From assembly GCA_963732765.1 (NCBI GenBank), contig CAVTAS010000012.1, positions 1 to 64,000 on the forward strand: 64,000 nucleotides of DNA, written 5' to 3'. A program made the position numbers and the translations under genes. Below, one piece after another: positions 53,998 through 63,782 of the stretch (position 1 is its first letter; every line of letters begins with the position of its first letter). The notes beneath the pieces are model-generated. The model saw only the letters and a program-made list of their open reading frames with translations, did not search any database and was not told the DNA's origin. Source of the DNA: JANYHF01 sp963732765 (lineage in GTDB: Bacteria > Pseudomonadota > Alphaproteobacteria > Rhizobiales > Hyphomicrobiaceae).

Positions 53998-54636
53998 CTA
54001 CGCTGACTTGCCTTTCGGGGCTTTCTTGGGTCGTTTGGAACCAACCAGCGGCATTGATGGAGCAATAGCGACTTGCCGGAGCGCCGTGTCGAGCGCCGCA
54101 CGATCCACAGCCTCCGGATCGAAGGGGCCACGCCAACGCAGTAGCTCGCGGCCACGTTTGTGTCCCGAGTCCGACAGTGCCTCCAGGTATTCGGAGTAGC
54201 CCCAGGGGCCGCCGCAGTCATCGGGCGGACAGCGGCGCTTGACGTCGACCAGGCGCGGATAGTCGTCCCAGAGCTCGGCCGCGAAGCGCCGCTCGACCTT
54301 GATCGTGTGCCGCCAGTCGTCGCCGAAATCGTAGGTGTAGCGCAACATCTTGAAACTCGGCTCGGCCAGCACGTCGGCCACGGTCGTCTGCTCCGAATTC
54401 CGCGCTGGCGGACCGAAGTCGAGGTCATCGGGCAGCGGCGGTGACCAGCGGGGGCCATCGATCAGGCGCAGGTAGAAGGCATGCATGTGAGAGTTGTTCC
54501 ACGGCATGATCGCCTGGATGATCTCGTGCAGTGTGTCGAGGGTGATTGACACTGGCACCTCGATGCGCCGCAGCACGGTCGGCTTGACGTCGTCGAGTGT
54601 GATCTTGAGGCGGACAATCTCGATCGGGGTGGCCAT
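53998..54636 (-). CDS. Plasmid pRiA4b ORF-3-like protein
   Basis: 212 residues. TPIEIVRLKITLDDVKPTVL is the family opening (I-x-L-K-I-x-L-x-x-x-x-P-x-x-x-R-R), followed by TLDTLHEIIQAIMPWNNSHM, LRYTYDFGDDWRHTIKVE (the conserved YDFGDxWxH) and RRCPPDDCGGPWGYSEYLEA. The fold is common on plasmids and mobile regions; the function is unproven. ATG 54636 is chosen because the fold starts there. It is 13 bp downstream of the next gene in the cluster. Confidence 0.92.
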   Translation of the reverse strand: MATPIEIVRLKITLDDVKPTVLRRIEVPVSITLDTLHEIIQAIMPWNNSHMHAFYLRLIDGPRWSPPLPDDLDFGPPARNSEQTTVADVLAEPSFKMLRYTYDFGDDWRHTIKVERRFAAELWDDYPRLVDVKRRCPPDDCGGPWGYSEYLEALSDSGHKRGRELLRWRGPFDPEAVDRAALDTALRQVAIAPSMPLVGSKRPKKAPKGKSA

Positions 54637-54649
54637 CGGGCGAATTTCC

Positions 54650-55057
54650 TCAGCGTTTGCGGCGACCGGTCGCGAGCTTCTCGCGCTGCGGCGCAGCATA
54701 GGTCGCTGCAATCGCCATGTTCATGGCCGCGACATCACGCACAATCAACTCGTTCCAGATTGCGACCACCCGATCGGCAAGGGTTTTGTCGGCCGCCAGT
54801 GCCACGCCAGTGCTCCAGTCGGCGAGCGGGAGCAATTGCTCCGCGAACTGTTGCGCCAACGCCAGCTCGTTAAAGCCTGCGCCACTGCCGAGCGAGATGC
54901 GGTAGCCGGTCGCCAGATGCGTGACCGTCCATACGGGAAGCCTGCGCCGGGGCTCCTGACGCAGGCCGAACGGGCCGCCGACGAGGCCTTCCACACGCTC
55001 TGGGCCGTTCGGAATCATGATCCGGAACGAGCCGGGCTGCCAGATGATCGTGGACAT
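54650..55057 (-). CDS. Hypothetical protein
   Basis: 135 residues, not recognised. IWQPGSFRIMIPNGPERVEG and WTVTHLATGYRISLGSGAGF look like a small beta-rich domain, with a helical second half (ALAQQFAEQLLPLADW; ADRVVAIWNELIVRDVAAM) and a basic C-terminus. It lies between two cluster genes with gaps of 13 and 27 bp. Confidence 0.65.
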   Translation of the reverse strand: MSTIIWQPGSFRIMIPNGPERVEGLVGGPFGLRQEPRRRLPVWTVTHLATGYRISLGSGAGFNELALAQQFAEQLLPLADWSTGVALAADKTLADRVVAIWNELIVRDVAAMNMAIAATYAAPQREKLATGRRKR

Positions 55058-55084
55058 CAGGATTTCCTCTGTCGAGCTTGTGCC

Positions 55085-55964
55085 TCACGCGTGCGGCAGG
55101 CTCTCCTTGATGTCGGGGATGCCGGTCAGGAAGACCGCCTCGTTGCAGTGGCCGGCGTAGGCGCAGAAAATGTACTCGTTCCAGTGGTTGACGCTCGGGC
55201 CGTGCTTCATGATGTAGGTGGTCGCGTCGATCTTGCGCGGCAGCGGCTTGCTGCCGAGACGGCGCCGCTCCCGGTCGAGATAGGCTAGCCAGGCAGGCTC
55301 CGATCCATCGCCGATCACGTAGGGCGTCGTGCTGACGACGGAGTAGTCGAACACCATGCTGGCGGGCGGCAGCAGGCGGGCCAGCCAGATCTCGCCGGCT
55401 TCGCCCGCATAGCCGGCGGGCACGTGGCACCGCACGATGCGTTCCTGACCGATCTCGCGCAGCCGGACGAAGCGCCCCTCGTGGCCGCAATGCGCATAAA
55501 GCCCGAGCCGCGAGCTCTGCAGCGCTGACGAGGTCGCCCGCAGATCCGACCGGCAGGTCGGTCAGCTCGGCGATACGCAGAAAACAGGTGCCGATGGTCT
55601 CGTGGCTCTGCCCGAACTGCAGATCGAACAGCGCCCACATGGTGAAGTGACTGGTGGTGACCGGGCTCATCGGCGGATAGCCCGGCATGTAGGTGTCCTC
55701 GGCCTCGGCGACGAGCCGCGCGAACTGCCTGGCCTCCTTGGTCGCCGACAATTGCTCGGCCATGATCGAGATCAGCGCTTGTGCATGGGTGTAAACGGCA
55801 AAGCAGGGGTCTACGCCCTCCGCGATCTGCTGCTCGAAGCCGCCGGCGTCCAGCTTGGCGTCGCGCAGGAGTTGTTTCATCTGCCTGTGGCCGGCCAAGT
55901 CGATGACCGGCGCCGCCGTCTGGGCTGCGACGTGGCGAGCGATCTTCTCGGCGGTCGTACCCAT
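55085..55964 (-). CDS. Hypothetical protein, frameshifted
   Basis: About 290 residues, not recognised. N-terminal half: GTTAEKIARHVAAQTAAPVI, HTHAQALISIMAEQLS-like region and MPGYPPMSPVTTSHFTMWAL. After a one-base shift near 55515: ARLLPPASMVFDYSVVSTTP, GPSVNHWNEYIFCAYAGHCN and a closing GIPDIKESLPHA. First gene of the minus-strand cluster that leads to the pRiA4b-like gene and the IS-split gene. Confidence 0.6.
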
Positions 55965-56214
55965 GTCGAGCCTCTGCCTTGGCGCGGCCAGCAGCGCGAG
56001 GCTGACGGGAATGCCGCGATCTCCCGATTGAGGCGCAGCTTGACGCATTCTGGACCCGCCGAGAACCCGCTGCCGACAGACATCTGTGGACAGCCGCGAT
56101 CGCCCGAGACGTGGGCAATCGCTCGATCCCACAAGCTGACTCCGGCCACCTTATGATCGGCGATGGAATTGCCATCGCCGACGTAGTCTGCTTGTTGGGT
56201 TAGAGCGACGGGAC
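55965..56214. other. Non-coding region upstream of the pRiA4b cluster
   Basis: About 250 bp that must hold the cluster promoter. No repeat, RNA gene or convincing small ORF seen. Confidence 0.35.
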
Positions 56215-56340
56215 TCAGATGTAGAACTTCTCGGCGCTCTCAATCACGGCGGCGACTTCAATGCGTTTGTTACCGAGCGTTGACGCAAGACCCACAATGA
56301 TCGTCGCAAGCACGTGAGTTGGCCGCAGCGAGTCGCATTC
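56215..56340 (-). pseudogene. Possible tail of a RidA-like gene
   Basis: The minus strand reads LRPTHVLATIIVGLASTLGN, then KRIEVAAVIESAEKFYI and stop. The pattern (Arg-Pro-Thr, then Val-x-Gly-Leu-Ala, then x-Ile-Glu-x-x-Ala-Val) recalls the C-terminus of RidA/YjgF imine deaminases. No N-terminal part is visible upstream before the lactonase gene, and the context is weak. It may be chance. Confidence 0.22.
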
Positions 56341-56468
56341 CGGCGGTGAGAACGCGAAAATTCCTTCGCACGCGACGAATGTATGGGATGTACACTTGGC
56401 ATCGTCGCGCCCGGCTCCTTGGCGACGCATTTCAACATAGTCGAATGCGAAGGTTCGTGGGGCTGTGG

Positions 56469-57302
56469 CTATCCTATCCTGACCACACGGAAGCCCTCGA
56501 TCTCCTTCAGGATTGGGCAACCCTGCCAGCGCTCGATGTCGTGCAGCACGATCAGCTTGGAGAGATCTCCCCCCAGTTCGTCGTTCATCTTGTCGATGGT
56601 CTTGAGCTGTTCCCAGACGCTGCCGACGGCGTTGTTGAGCGGCACATAGACGCCGTCGTTCTTGAGGCCGGTGAACTGGCGGCGTGAATAGACGCAGTCG
56701 CCCGATACCACGCGTCGTCCCGCGCCCGTGTCGATCAGCACGAACTGCTGGCCGATGGTATGGCCGCTGCCCAGCCGGACGTGAATGCCGGGCAGCACGT
56801 TGTCCTTGTCGCCCTCGATCATCGTCATGCGGTGTTCGATCGAAGCTTCCAGCGCGGTGCGCAGATTGTCCGGATCGATGATTGCGGTGAGATGTCCGAA
56901 GCGCCTCGGCAGCGCTATGGCCTCGTACCAAGACAGCAACTCGCTCTTCTGGATGTAGATGTGGGCCTTCGGAAACTCGGCGATGGCGCCCATGTGGTCG
57001 AAATGGGCGTGAGTGATGAAGATGTCGGTGATGGCGTCGGCCGGGACGCCGATTTCTCTCAGCATGCGGACCGGCGAGATCCAGTTGGGGATGCCGAACT
57101 TGCGCGAGAAGCAGGCTGGCTGCTCCTGCATGAAGCCGGTGTCGATCAGCACGTTGCGATCGCCGCGGCGGGCTAGCATGAACGAGAAAGGCAGGTCCAT
57201 CACCCCCTCGTGGTACATGCCGCTGATGAGATCGACCCAGGGCTGGTTCTTGCCGCGGGCAAATTCCATGACGTGCACGTCCCAGATCGCGGTGTCGGCC
57301 AT
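56469..57302 (-). CDS. MBL-fold lactonase (N-acyl homoserine lactonase-like)
   Basis: 277 residues. ITDIFITHAHFDHMGAIAEF is the two-zinc HxHxDH motif. Others are His in RLGSGHTIGQQFVL, Asp in VVSGDCVYSRRQF and His in LIVLHDIERWQG. The layout matches AiiA/AttM-type lactonases that open homoserine lactone or related rings. The gene lies 12 bp after the stop of the sugar ABC permease on the same strand, so it is probably the last gene of that operon. A sugar lactone is therefore as plausible a substrate as a quorum-sensing signal. Confidence 0.87.
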   Translation of the reverse strand: MADTAIWDVHVMEFARGKNQPWVDLISGMYHEGVMDLPFSFMLARRGDRNVLIDTGFMQEQPACFSRKFGIPNWISPVRMLREIGVPADAITDIFITHAHFDHMGAIAEFPKAHIYIQKSELLSWYEAIALPRRFGHLTAIIDPDNLRTALEASIEHRMTMIEGDKDNVLPGIHVRLGSGHTIGQQFVLIDTGAGRRVVSGDCVYSRRQFTGLKNDGVYVPLNNAVGSVWEQLKTIDKMNDELGGDLSKLIVLHDIERWQGCPILKEIEGFRVVRIG

Positions 57303-57314
57303 TTGGTCCTCCTC

Positions 57315-58310
57315 TCAGCTTTCCGCCAGCATGCGGCCGAGGCTGGAGAGCCCGACCGCCACGATGAGTATGGCGCCCTGGAACACATATTGCGAAAAGG
57401 TCGGGGCGCCGAAGATGTTGAGGCCGTTGAAGCCGAAGACGATGATCAGCGCTCCGATGAACGTGCCGAGCACATGGAACTCGCCGTCGCGCAGGGTGGC
57501 CGAGCCAAGGAAGACGGCGGCGAAGGCGGTGAGCAGGTAGCTATCCGCCGCGCTGGTGGTGCCACTGCCCAGCCGCGAGGCCAGCAGCATGCCGGTGAGC
57601 GCCGCGCACATGCCGGAAATGACGAACCCCAGAATCTTGATGCGGTCGACGCTGATGCCGGCGAGGCGCGCAGCGGCCGGATTGCCGCCCACCGCCTGGA
57701 TCTCCTGCCCGATGGCTGTGCGCTCGACCAGCAGCCACAGTGCGCCGAGCACCAGCGTCATCACGATGATCGGATTGGGGATGCCGAACAGCCAGCGTCC
57801 GAGCGAGAGCTGCAGGAAGTCCTCGGGCACGCCGGCAACGATCGGAACGCCGGACGAATAAGCGAAGGCGAGGCCGACCAGGATGGTGCCGACACCAAGC
57901 GTGGCGATGACGGAATTCACCCGCAGCTTGGTGACGATGAGGCCATTGACCACGCCGATCAAAGCGCCGAGCGCCAGCACGATCAGGATGGCGAGCGGGA
58001 TCGGCAGCTTGTTCTGCACGATGAGGCCGGTGACCAGCACGCCATGCAGGCTGGCCGCGTAGCCGACCGAGAGATCGAGTTCGCCCACGATCACCGCCAG
58101 CGTCAACCCGCCCGCGATGATCATGGCGAGTGAGGCCTGGTTCAGCACATTGGTGAAATTGCTGACGGTCGGAAAGGCGCGCGGCGACAGGATCGAGAAG
58201 GCAGCGATCATCAGCAAGAGCCCGATGATGGTGGCGTAGCGAGCGAAGACGCCAAGCGCCCTCTTGGCGGCCGGCGAAAGGCTGCCTGTTGTCTGCATAC
58301 TCTCGTTCAT
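57315..58310 (-). CDS. Sugar ABC transporter permease (RbsC-like)
   Basis: 331 residues, about nine membrane helices. MIIAGGLTLAVIVGELDLSV is the conserved RbsC-type block, then GALIGVVNGLIVTKLRVNSV and TALGVG-like (IATLGVGTILVGLAF). AVGGNPAAARLAGISVDRIK is the loop that contacts the ATPase. The start overlaps the stop of the ATPase gene (ATGA), so the two are translationally coupled. Confidence 0.93.
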   Translation of the reverse strand: MNESMQTTGSLSPAAKRALGVFARYATIIGLLLMIAAFSILSPRAFPTVSNFTNVLNQASLAMIIAGGLTLAVIVGELDLSVGYAASLHGVLVTGLIVQNKLPIPLAILIVLALGALIGVVNGLIVTKLRVNSVIATLGVGTILVGLAFAYSSGVPIVAGVPEDFLQLSLGRWLFGIPNPIIVMTLVLGALWLLVERTAIGQEIQAVGGNPAAARLAGISVDRIKILGFVISGMCAALTGMLLASRLGSGTTSAADSYLLTAFAAVFLGSATLRDGEFHVLGTFIGALIIVFGFNGLNIFGAPTFSQYVFQGAILIVAVGLSSLGRMLAES

Positions 58311-59858
58311 GCGGTCATCCGTTGCCCTGCAGCCCCATAGCTGGCCTCGATGATAGCATGGCGCGTCACTTCGGCGCCTGTCAGTTCCCGCACGATCCGT
58401 CCTTCGGCCATGACCAGCACGCGGTCGCACAGATCGGGGAGTTCGTCAGGCTCCGAGGAGATGACAAGCACCGCCATGCCACGCCCAGCCAGTGAGCGGA
58501 TCAGACGATGGATCTCGGCGCGGGCGCCGATGTCCACACCGCGCGTGGGTTCATCGAGGATGAGCACCTTTGGCTGCGATTGCAGCCAGCGGCCGATCAC
58601 CACCTTCTGCTGGTTGCCGCCGCTGAGCCGGCCGACCGGCGCCTCGATGCTTGCGGTCTTGATGGCGAGATCGCTTACGGTACGCTCGGCCAGCGTCCGC
58701 CGTCGGCCGCTGCTGATCAGCGGTAGCGCAGGGCTCATCACCAGCGAAGCGAGATTGGCCAAGCCTACATTGAAGGCGAGGCTCTTGGTCAGCACCAGGC
58801 CCTCGGCACGGCGCTCCTCCGGCACCAATCCGAAGCCGGCTTTTACGGCGGCGGCCGGACTGCGCGGGGCGAAGGGCTTGCCGTTCAGCAGCATACTGCC
58901 GGTTTCAGCGCGGTCGGCACCATAGATGAGACGTGCAAGTTCGCTGCGGCCAGCGCCAACCAGACCACCAATGCCGATGCACCTCGCCCCGTCGCAACTC
59001 GAAACTCACGTCGCGGACCTTGGGGGCTCGCCCGAGCCCGCGGACGCAGAGGACGACCTCCCCGACGGTGGCAGGGCGTGCGCTCGCCGCGAGTTTTTCC
59101 ACTTGGCCGCCGACGATCGCCTCGACAAGCGACGCGCGCGATAGGGCCGCACCCTCCAACTCGGCGACCGAGCGGCCGTCGCGAAAAACCGTGACGCGCC
59201 GGCACAGATCGAGAATTTCGCCCAGCCGGTGCGAGACATAGAGCACGGCGACGCCCGAGGCCGACAACTCGCGGATAATAGCGAACAATTTCTCTGCCTC
59301 GGCGGTGGAGAGGGCCGCAGTGGGCTCGTCCATCACGATGAGGCGGGATTTGCGCACCAGCGCGCGGGTGATGTTGATGAGCCAGTTCTCGGCCGTCGAC
59401 AGGCCCTTGACGCTGGCGCCGAGCGGCGCCGTCACGCCAACCCGCTTGGCGATGGGGGCGATCTCGGCTGCGATGGCAGGCCAATCGACGGCGCCGAAAC
59501 GGGTCTTCTTCGGCAGGCCGAGCATGATGTTCTGCAACACCGTCATGCCCGGCACAAAAGCCAGTTCCTGGTGGATGAAACTCATACCCAGTTCGTTGGC
59601 GCGCTGCGGTGTTTCGCTGGTGATGCGCCGGCCGTCAACCTGGATCTCGCCGCTATCGGGTTGTGTGAGGCCAGCGAGAATGCGGATCAGCGTCGACTTG
59701 CCCGCACCATTGGCGCCGACCAGTCCATGCACCTCGCCCGGCCTGATGGACAGCGAAACGCCCTTCAGCGCCTGCACGCCGCCATAAGACTTCGCAATGT
59801 CCGTCACGGAGACGAAGGGGGGCAAGGTCGCCCCCGCTTCGCTGGAAACGTCAATCAT
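58307..59858 (-). CDS. Sugar ABC transporter ATPase, two domains (RbsA-like), one frameshift
   Basis: About 517 residues. Domain 1: VHGLVGANGAGKSTLIRILA (Walker A), a degenerate signature GLSTAENWLINITRAL, and RLIVMDEPTAALS (Walker B). Domain 2: degenerate Walker A IGIGGLVGAGRSELARLIYG (read across a shift near 58970), then a canonical LSGGNQQKVVIGRWL and VLILDEPTRGVD. This is the normal layout of monosaccharide importers. The shift splits the gene inside the second domain's P-loop, so as written no full protein is made. Confidence 0.9.
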
Positions 59859-59874
59859 GCCGACCCTGCAGGGC

Positions 59875-60813
59875 TTACTTCAAGGCTGCGGGATGGTCGG
59901 CGATGAATTTGTCGATAGTGTCCTTGGTGACCAGCACTGCCGGCACTTCGACCGCCTTCGGCTTCCAATCGGCACCCGCCTTGATGATGTCGGGAAGCAT
60001 CTTGATCATATTGTAGCCTTCGGTATAGCTGTCTTGCCATGCGGTGGCGGTCATGAAGCCCTTCTTGATGTTCTCGAGCGCCTGCGCATTGCCGTTGACG
60101 CCATAGACCTTCACGTCGTCGCGGTTCTGGCCACGTAGCGAGCCGATGGCGCCGATGGCTGGATCGTCCCAGCAGCCCCAGATGGCGAGGCTCTCGCCGC
60201 CCGCCGGATGCGAGGCGAGCCAGGCGTTGGCATATTGCGCGCCATCCTCGAAGTAGCCCGGTATGCGGACTTCGTTCTTGGCGACCTTGATATCGGGATA
60301 GGCCTTCAGCGCGTTGTCGAGTTCGACCTCGCGGTTCCGGCAGACTTCGCCGGTGTGATAGGTGAGTTCGAGGATCGAGCCCTTGCCGCCCATGGTCTTG
60401 ATCATCAGGTCGTTGACCGGGATCACCATCGGGCCGCCCGAGCCATTGGTGGCGGCAACCGTGCTGCCCAGTCCGCCGCCCCAGCTGACGACCGGGATGT
60501 TGGCGCTCTTGGCTGCGTCAAGACCGGCGCCGATGGACGAGAACGGGAACACCATGTCGACAATGGCGGCAGCTTTGCGCTGTGCGAAGTTCTGGATGCC
60601 GGCGTTTGCCTGGTCGGCATTGCCGGCGGCGTCGATCACCGCGACCTCCCAGCCGATCTCCTTGGCTGCGGCCTGTGCGCCGTTGATGTAGCGCGCATTG
60701 TTGGCCTCGTTCGCCGAGATCGAGACGATGCCCACCAGGGGCGCCTCGGCAAGAGCCGGGCTGACAGAAAACGCTGCGGCGAAGGCGGCAGCGGCGACTG
60801 CGAATTTTCTCAT
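59875..60813 (-). CDS. Periplasmic sugar-binding protein (RbsB-like)
   Basis: 312 residues. Signal peptide KFAVAAAAFAAAFSVSPALA at residues 3-22. The body is a type I periplasmic binding fold: VGIVSISANEANNARYINGA, AVIDAAGNADQANAGIQNFA, VAATNGSGGPMVIPVND, and DVKVYGVNGNAQALENIKKG. First gene of the transporter operon; 16 bp to the ATPase. The LacI-type operator lies 45 bp upstream of the start. Confidence 0.92.
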   Translation of the reverse strand: MRKFAVAAAAFAAAFSVSPALAEAPLVGIVSISANEANNARYINGAQAAAKEIGWEVAVIDAAGNADQANAGIQNFAQRKAAAIVDMVFPFSSIGAGLDAAKSANIPVVSWGGGLGSTVAATNGSGGPMVIPVNDLMIKTMGGKGSILELTYHTGEVCRNREVELDNALKAYPDIKVAKNEVRIPGYFEDGAQYANAWLASHPAGGESLAIWGCWDDPAIGAIGSLRGQNRDDVKVYGVNGNAQALENIKKGFMTATAWQDSYTEGYNMIKMLPDIIKAGADWKPKAVEVPAVLVTKDTIDKFIADHPAALK

Positions 60814-60857
60814 GTTTTCCTCCCATGCAGACACATCGGCCGGTTCGGCCAAACGTC

Positions 60858-60873
60858 AGCGAACCGTTTCGCT
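60858..60873. promoter_or_regulatory. LacI-type operator between divergent transporter and regulator
   Basis: AGCGAACCGTTTCGCT: 6-base inverted arms AGCGAA and TTCGCT with the central CG and flanking A/T bases of LacI-family operators. It lies in the 167-bp gap between the binding-protein gene and the divergent LacI-type regulator. Confidence 0.8.
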
Positions 60874-60980
60874 AGATACGATATCGGCGCGCTCGTGCGC
60901 AAGCACACTAGATGCGAAAACCGTGCTGGACAAGGACCAATGGATGTCGCACATCTGCCGAAACGATTAGCTATGGTGTC

Positions 60981-61991
60981 ATGTCGACGATCAAGGACGT
61001 AGCCCGTGCCGCTGGTGTCTCGACGGCGACGGTATCAGCGGTCATCAACAACTCCGCCTACGTCAGCCCCGAGCTGCGCTCGAGGGTTCTCTCTGCCGTT
61101 CGCGATCTCGACTATGCGCCGTCGCTGTTGGCGCGCAACCTCCGGCATGGGCGCAGCGAACTGATTGGACTGGTGGTTTCCGATCTCGCCAATCCGTTTT
61201 ACGCCCGTGTGGTATGGGCAGCCGAAGCAGCGGTCGCGGCCTGGGGCTATTCGCTGGTGGTGTTCAACAGCGACGAAAAGCCGGAGCTGGAAAAACGCAT
61301 CCTTGCTCGCATTCGCACACTACAGTGCGAGGGCGCGGTTCTGGTGCCGGTCGGCGACGCGGCGCAAGGTGTTGCGCCCGACTTCGAGGGCCGACCCGTG
61401 CCTACGGTTCTGTTCGGGCGCACTCTGGCGGACGATCGGTCCGACAGCGTCACCATCGACAATCTCTCCGCGAGCCAGCAGGTGACGAACTATCTGATCG
61501 ATCTCGGCCACACCCGCATTGGCTCGATCACCGGTCCCCTGCAACTGAGCACCGGGCGCGGACGCTTTGACGGCATGACCGCCGCGATGGCCGCCAAGGG
61601 CCTTGCCGTCGATCCGCGCCATATCCGCTCCGGCGAGTTTCGCGAGGATGCCGCCTATTCCGCAGCCCGCAGCTTATTCGCGCAACCGGACCGGCCGACG
61701 GCAGTCTATGTGGCCAACGGCGTCATGGCGCTCGGCGTCATGCGCGCCATCGCCGATCTCGGCATGAAGTGCCCGGAGGATATCTCGGTCGCCTCGACTG
61801 ACACGATACCAGGCATTGGAGGCCTGCGGCCGCGGCTGACCCGTACCGAGCATCCCATCGGCGACATGGTGAACGAGTCGATCCGCTTGCTGATTGATCG
61901 CATCAAGCGCGGCAACGAGGTCGAACCGCGCAACCTGGTGTTCCAGCCAGCCCTGGTGGTCGGCGACAGTTGCGCACCGATGCGAACCTGA
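60981..61991 (+). CDS. LacI family transcriptional regulator
   Basis: 336 residues. TIKDVARAAGVSTATVSAVI is the LacI helix-turn-helix, SPELRSRVLSAVRDLDYAPS the hinge approach, and LIGLVVSDLANPFYARVVWA the start of the sugar-binding domain. It is divergent from the ABC operon and flanked by a matching operator, so it probably represses that operon until its sugar is present. Confidence 0.93.
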   Translation: MSTIKDVARAAGVSTATVSAVINNSAYVSPELRSRVLSAVRDLDYAPSLLARNLRHGRSELIGLVVSDLANPFYARVVWAAEAAVAAWGYSLVVFNSDEKPELEKRILARIRTLQCEGAVLVPVGDAAQGVAPDFEGRPVPTVLFGRTLADDRSDSVTIDNLSASQQVTNYLIDLGHTRIGSITGPLQLSTGRGRFDGMTAAMAAKGLAVDPRHIRSGEFREDAAYSAARSLFAQPDRPTAVYVANGVMALGVMRAIADLGMKCPEDISVASTDTIPGIGGLRPRLTRTEHPIGDMVNESIRLLIDRIKRGNEVEPRNLVFQPALVVGDSCAPMRT

Positions 61992-62016
61992 GGGATTCGT
62001 TCGAGTGCGGGGCGGT

Positions 62017-62142
62017 TCATTTCGTCCGGATCGACCAAACATGGCTCGGCCGCAATGGCGGCTTGGCACCGATCAGCTTGCCCTTGTTCCAGGCAATGCG
62101 CGGAAGTCGCAGATTGACGATTTTAGAGTTGTTGTCGTTCAT
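62017..62142 (-). pseudogene. Truncated tyrosine recombinase (integrase), N-terminus only
   Basis: Starts ATG 62142 with GGAGG upstream. It reads NLRLPRIAWNKGKLIGAKPP and PSHVWSIRTK, then a stop. This is the opening of a widespread family of site-specific integrases, whose members go on LQLEGRTRDLALFNLA or similar. The catalytic domain is absent. It marks a past integration or rearrangement between the regulator and the epimerase genes. Confidence 0.65.
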
Positions 62143-62659
62143 GGTCTGCCTCCCTAGTTGAGAGACAGTCGAGCCTGCTCCTTCAGCGCGCAAGCGATTG
62201 ACTTCACGACTGGCTTTGGATCAATTCTTCAATGGTATCGTTACTGAGCGACGCGTCTGACCCGGAGCCGAACACGATGCCGGCTGATCATCAGCCACCC
62301 ATCGGACGGTGCGACTGCATGATGTCAGGAAGTCTCGGTATGAACCGACGTGTCGCAAACAGACAAAGCGATGGCACGACGATGCCGAAGGCTCGTGTTC
62401 GCATTCGGAAGTGGCGCCACGCAATTTGAGAGGCTCAACCGTCTCGACGGGCCGATTGCGGCTGACTTCAAACGATTTTCCCAATGCGGAGAGCTAGCTG
62501 TCGTCCGTCAGCGGACAAACTGGTCAAGATGGTGTACGACACGCGCGGCGCTGGCCGGTTGGTCCCAGCCGCTGGGCAACTTAGTGCAACGGGAGTGAAG
62601 GCCCGAGCGAATTCGCCACAATTCGTGGCGAGCTACGATCACGGCACGCCATTCAACTC
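62143..62659. other. Gap with no recognisable gene
   Basis: 517 bp between the integrase fragment and the epimerase. Short frames on both strands look random and match nothing I know. Base composition is less GC-rich than the surroundings, fitting a remnant of a mobile element. Confidence 0.4.
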
Positions 62660-63718
62660 TCAAGCCCTTATTCCCAATGCTCTGTTCACGGCTTGCCGGT
62701 TGGCCCCTTGATCTACGAAATTCTCGAAGGTAGTCTCGGTGACCTTGATCATGTGCTTCTTGATGAACTCGGCTCCCTCGCGTGCGCCATCCAAACGGTC
62801 CTTGATGGCGCATTCCCATTCGAGAACCGCCCAGCCGTCGTAGCCGTGAACGGCGAGGCTGGAAAAGATCGCGCCGAAATCGATGTCGCCATCGCCGAGC
62901 GAGCGGAAGCGGCCGGCCCGTTGCGGCCAGTCGGAAAATCCCGAGTAGACGCCCTGCTTGGCCGACGGACGGAGTTCGGCGTCCTTGACGTGGAACGCTT
63001 TGATCCGCTCGTGATAGACGTCGACAAAGCCGACATAGTCGAGGGCCTGCAGCCGGAAATGCGATGGGTCGTAGTTGATGCAGCAGCGCTTGTGGCCACC
63101 GAGCCGATCGAGAAAGCGCTCGAAGGTCGTCCCGTCGAAGATGTCTTCGCCTGGGTGTAGTTCGTAGCAGACGTCAACTCCTTGCTCTTCATACGCATCG
63201 AGAATCGGCCGCCAGCGCTTGGCCAATTCTTCGAACGCAGTATTGATCAGATTTGCCGGGCGTGGGGGCCACGGATAGACAAATGGCCAGGCAAGGGCGC
63301 CCGAGAACGTCACATGGGCATTGAGGCCAAGATTGCGACTGGCCTTGGCTGCAGAAGTGACCTGCTCGACCGCCCATTGCTGCCGGGCGACGGGATTGCC
63401 GCGGACATGCGAGGCGGCGAAGGCATCGAAGGCCTCGTCGAAGGCTGGATTGACGGCAACGAGCTGGCCCTGCAGATGAGTCGAGAGTTCAGTGATCTGA
63501 ACGCCGTGTCTCGCGGCGATGCCGGCCAGGTCTTGGCAATAGGTGACGCTCTCGGCCGCCGTTTTCAAATCGATGTATCTTGTGTCCCAAGTCGGGATTT
63601 GCACGCCTGTGTAGCCAAGCCCGGCGGCCCAGGCGCAGATGCTGTCGAGAGTGTTGAACGGAGGCTGGTCGCTCGCGAACTGGGCGAGGAGGATGCCCGG
63701 ACCCTTGATCGATTTCAT
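62660..63718 (-). CDS. Sugar phosphate isomerase/epimerase
   Basis: 352 residues of the xylose-isomerase-like TIM barrel (AP endonuclease family 2). Metal ligands lie in VDVCYELHPGEDIFDG, CCINYDPSHFRLQALD and IKAFHVKDAELRPS, with WAVLEWECAIKDRLDGA closing the barrel. The layout resembles IolE/IolI-type enzymes of inositol or related polyol breakdown. With the nearby ABC importer and LacI regulator it suggests a sugar or polyol module. The start at 63718 puts the barrel at the N-terminus; GGCAG lies nearby. Confidence 0.9.
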   Translation of the reverse strand: MKSIKGPGILLAQFASDQPPFNTLDSICAWAAGLGYTGVQIPTWDTRYIDLKTAAESVTYCQDLAGIAARHGVQITELSTHLQGQLVAVNPAFDEAFDAFAASHVRGNPVARQQWAVEQVTSAAKASRNLGLNAHVTFSGALAWPFVYPWPPRPANLINTAFEELAKRWRPILDAYEEQGVDVCYELHPGEDIFDGTTFERFLDRLGGHKRCCINYDPSHFRLQALDYVGFVDVYHERIKAFHVKDAELRPSAKQGVYSGFSDWPQRAGRFRSLGDGDIDFGAIFSSLAVHGYDGWAVLEWECAIKDRLDGAREGAEFIKKHMIKVTETTFENFVDQGANRQAVNRALGIRA

Positions 63719-63782
63719 TGTCTGCCTCTGTGATTGTGGTGCCAAAGAAGGCCGGATTCGTCCTGTTTGACCTCAAAGCCGC

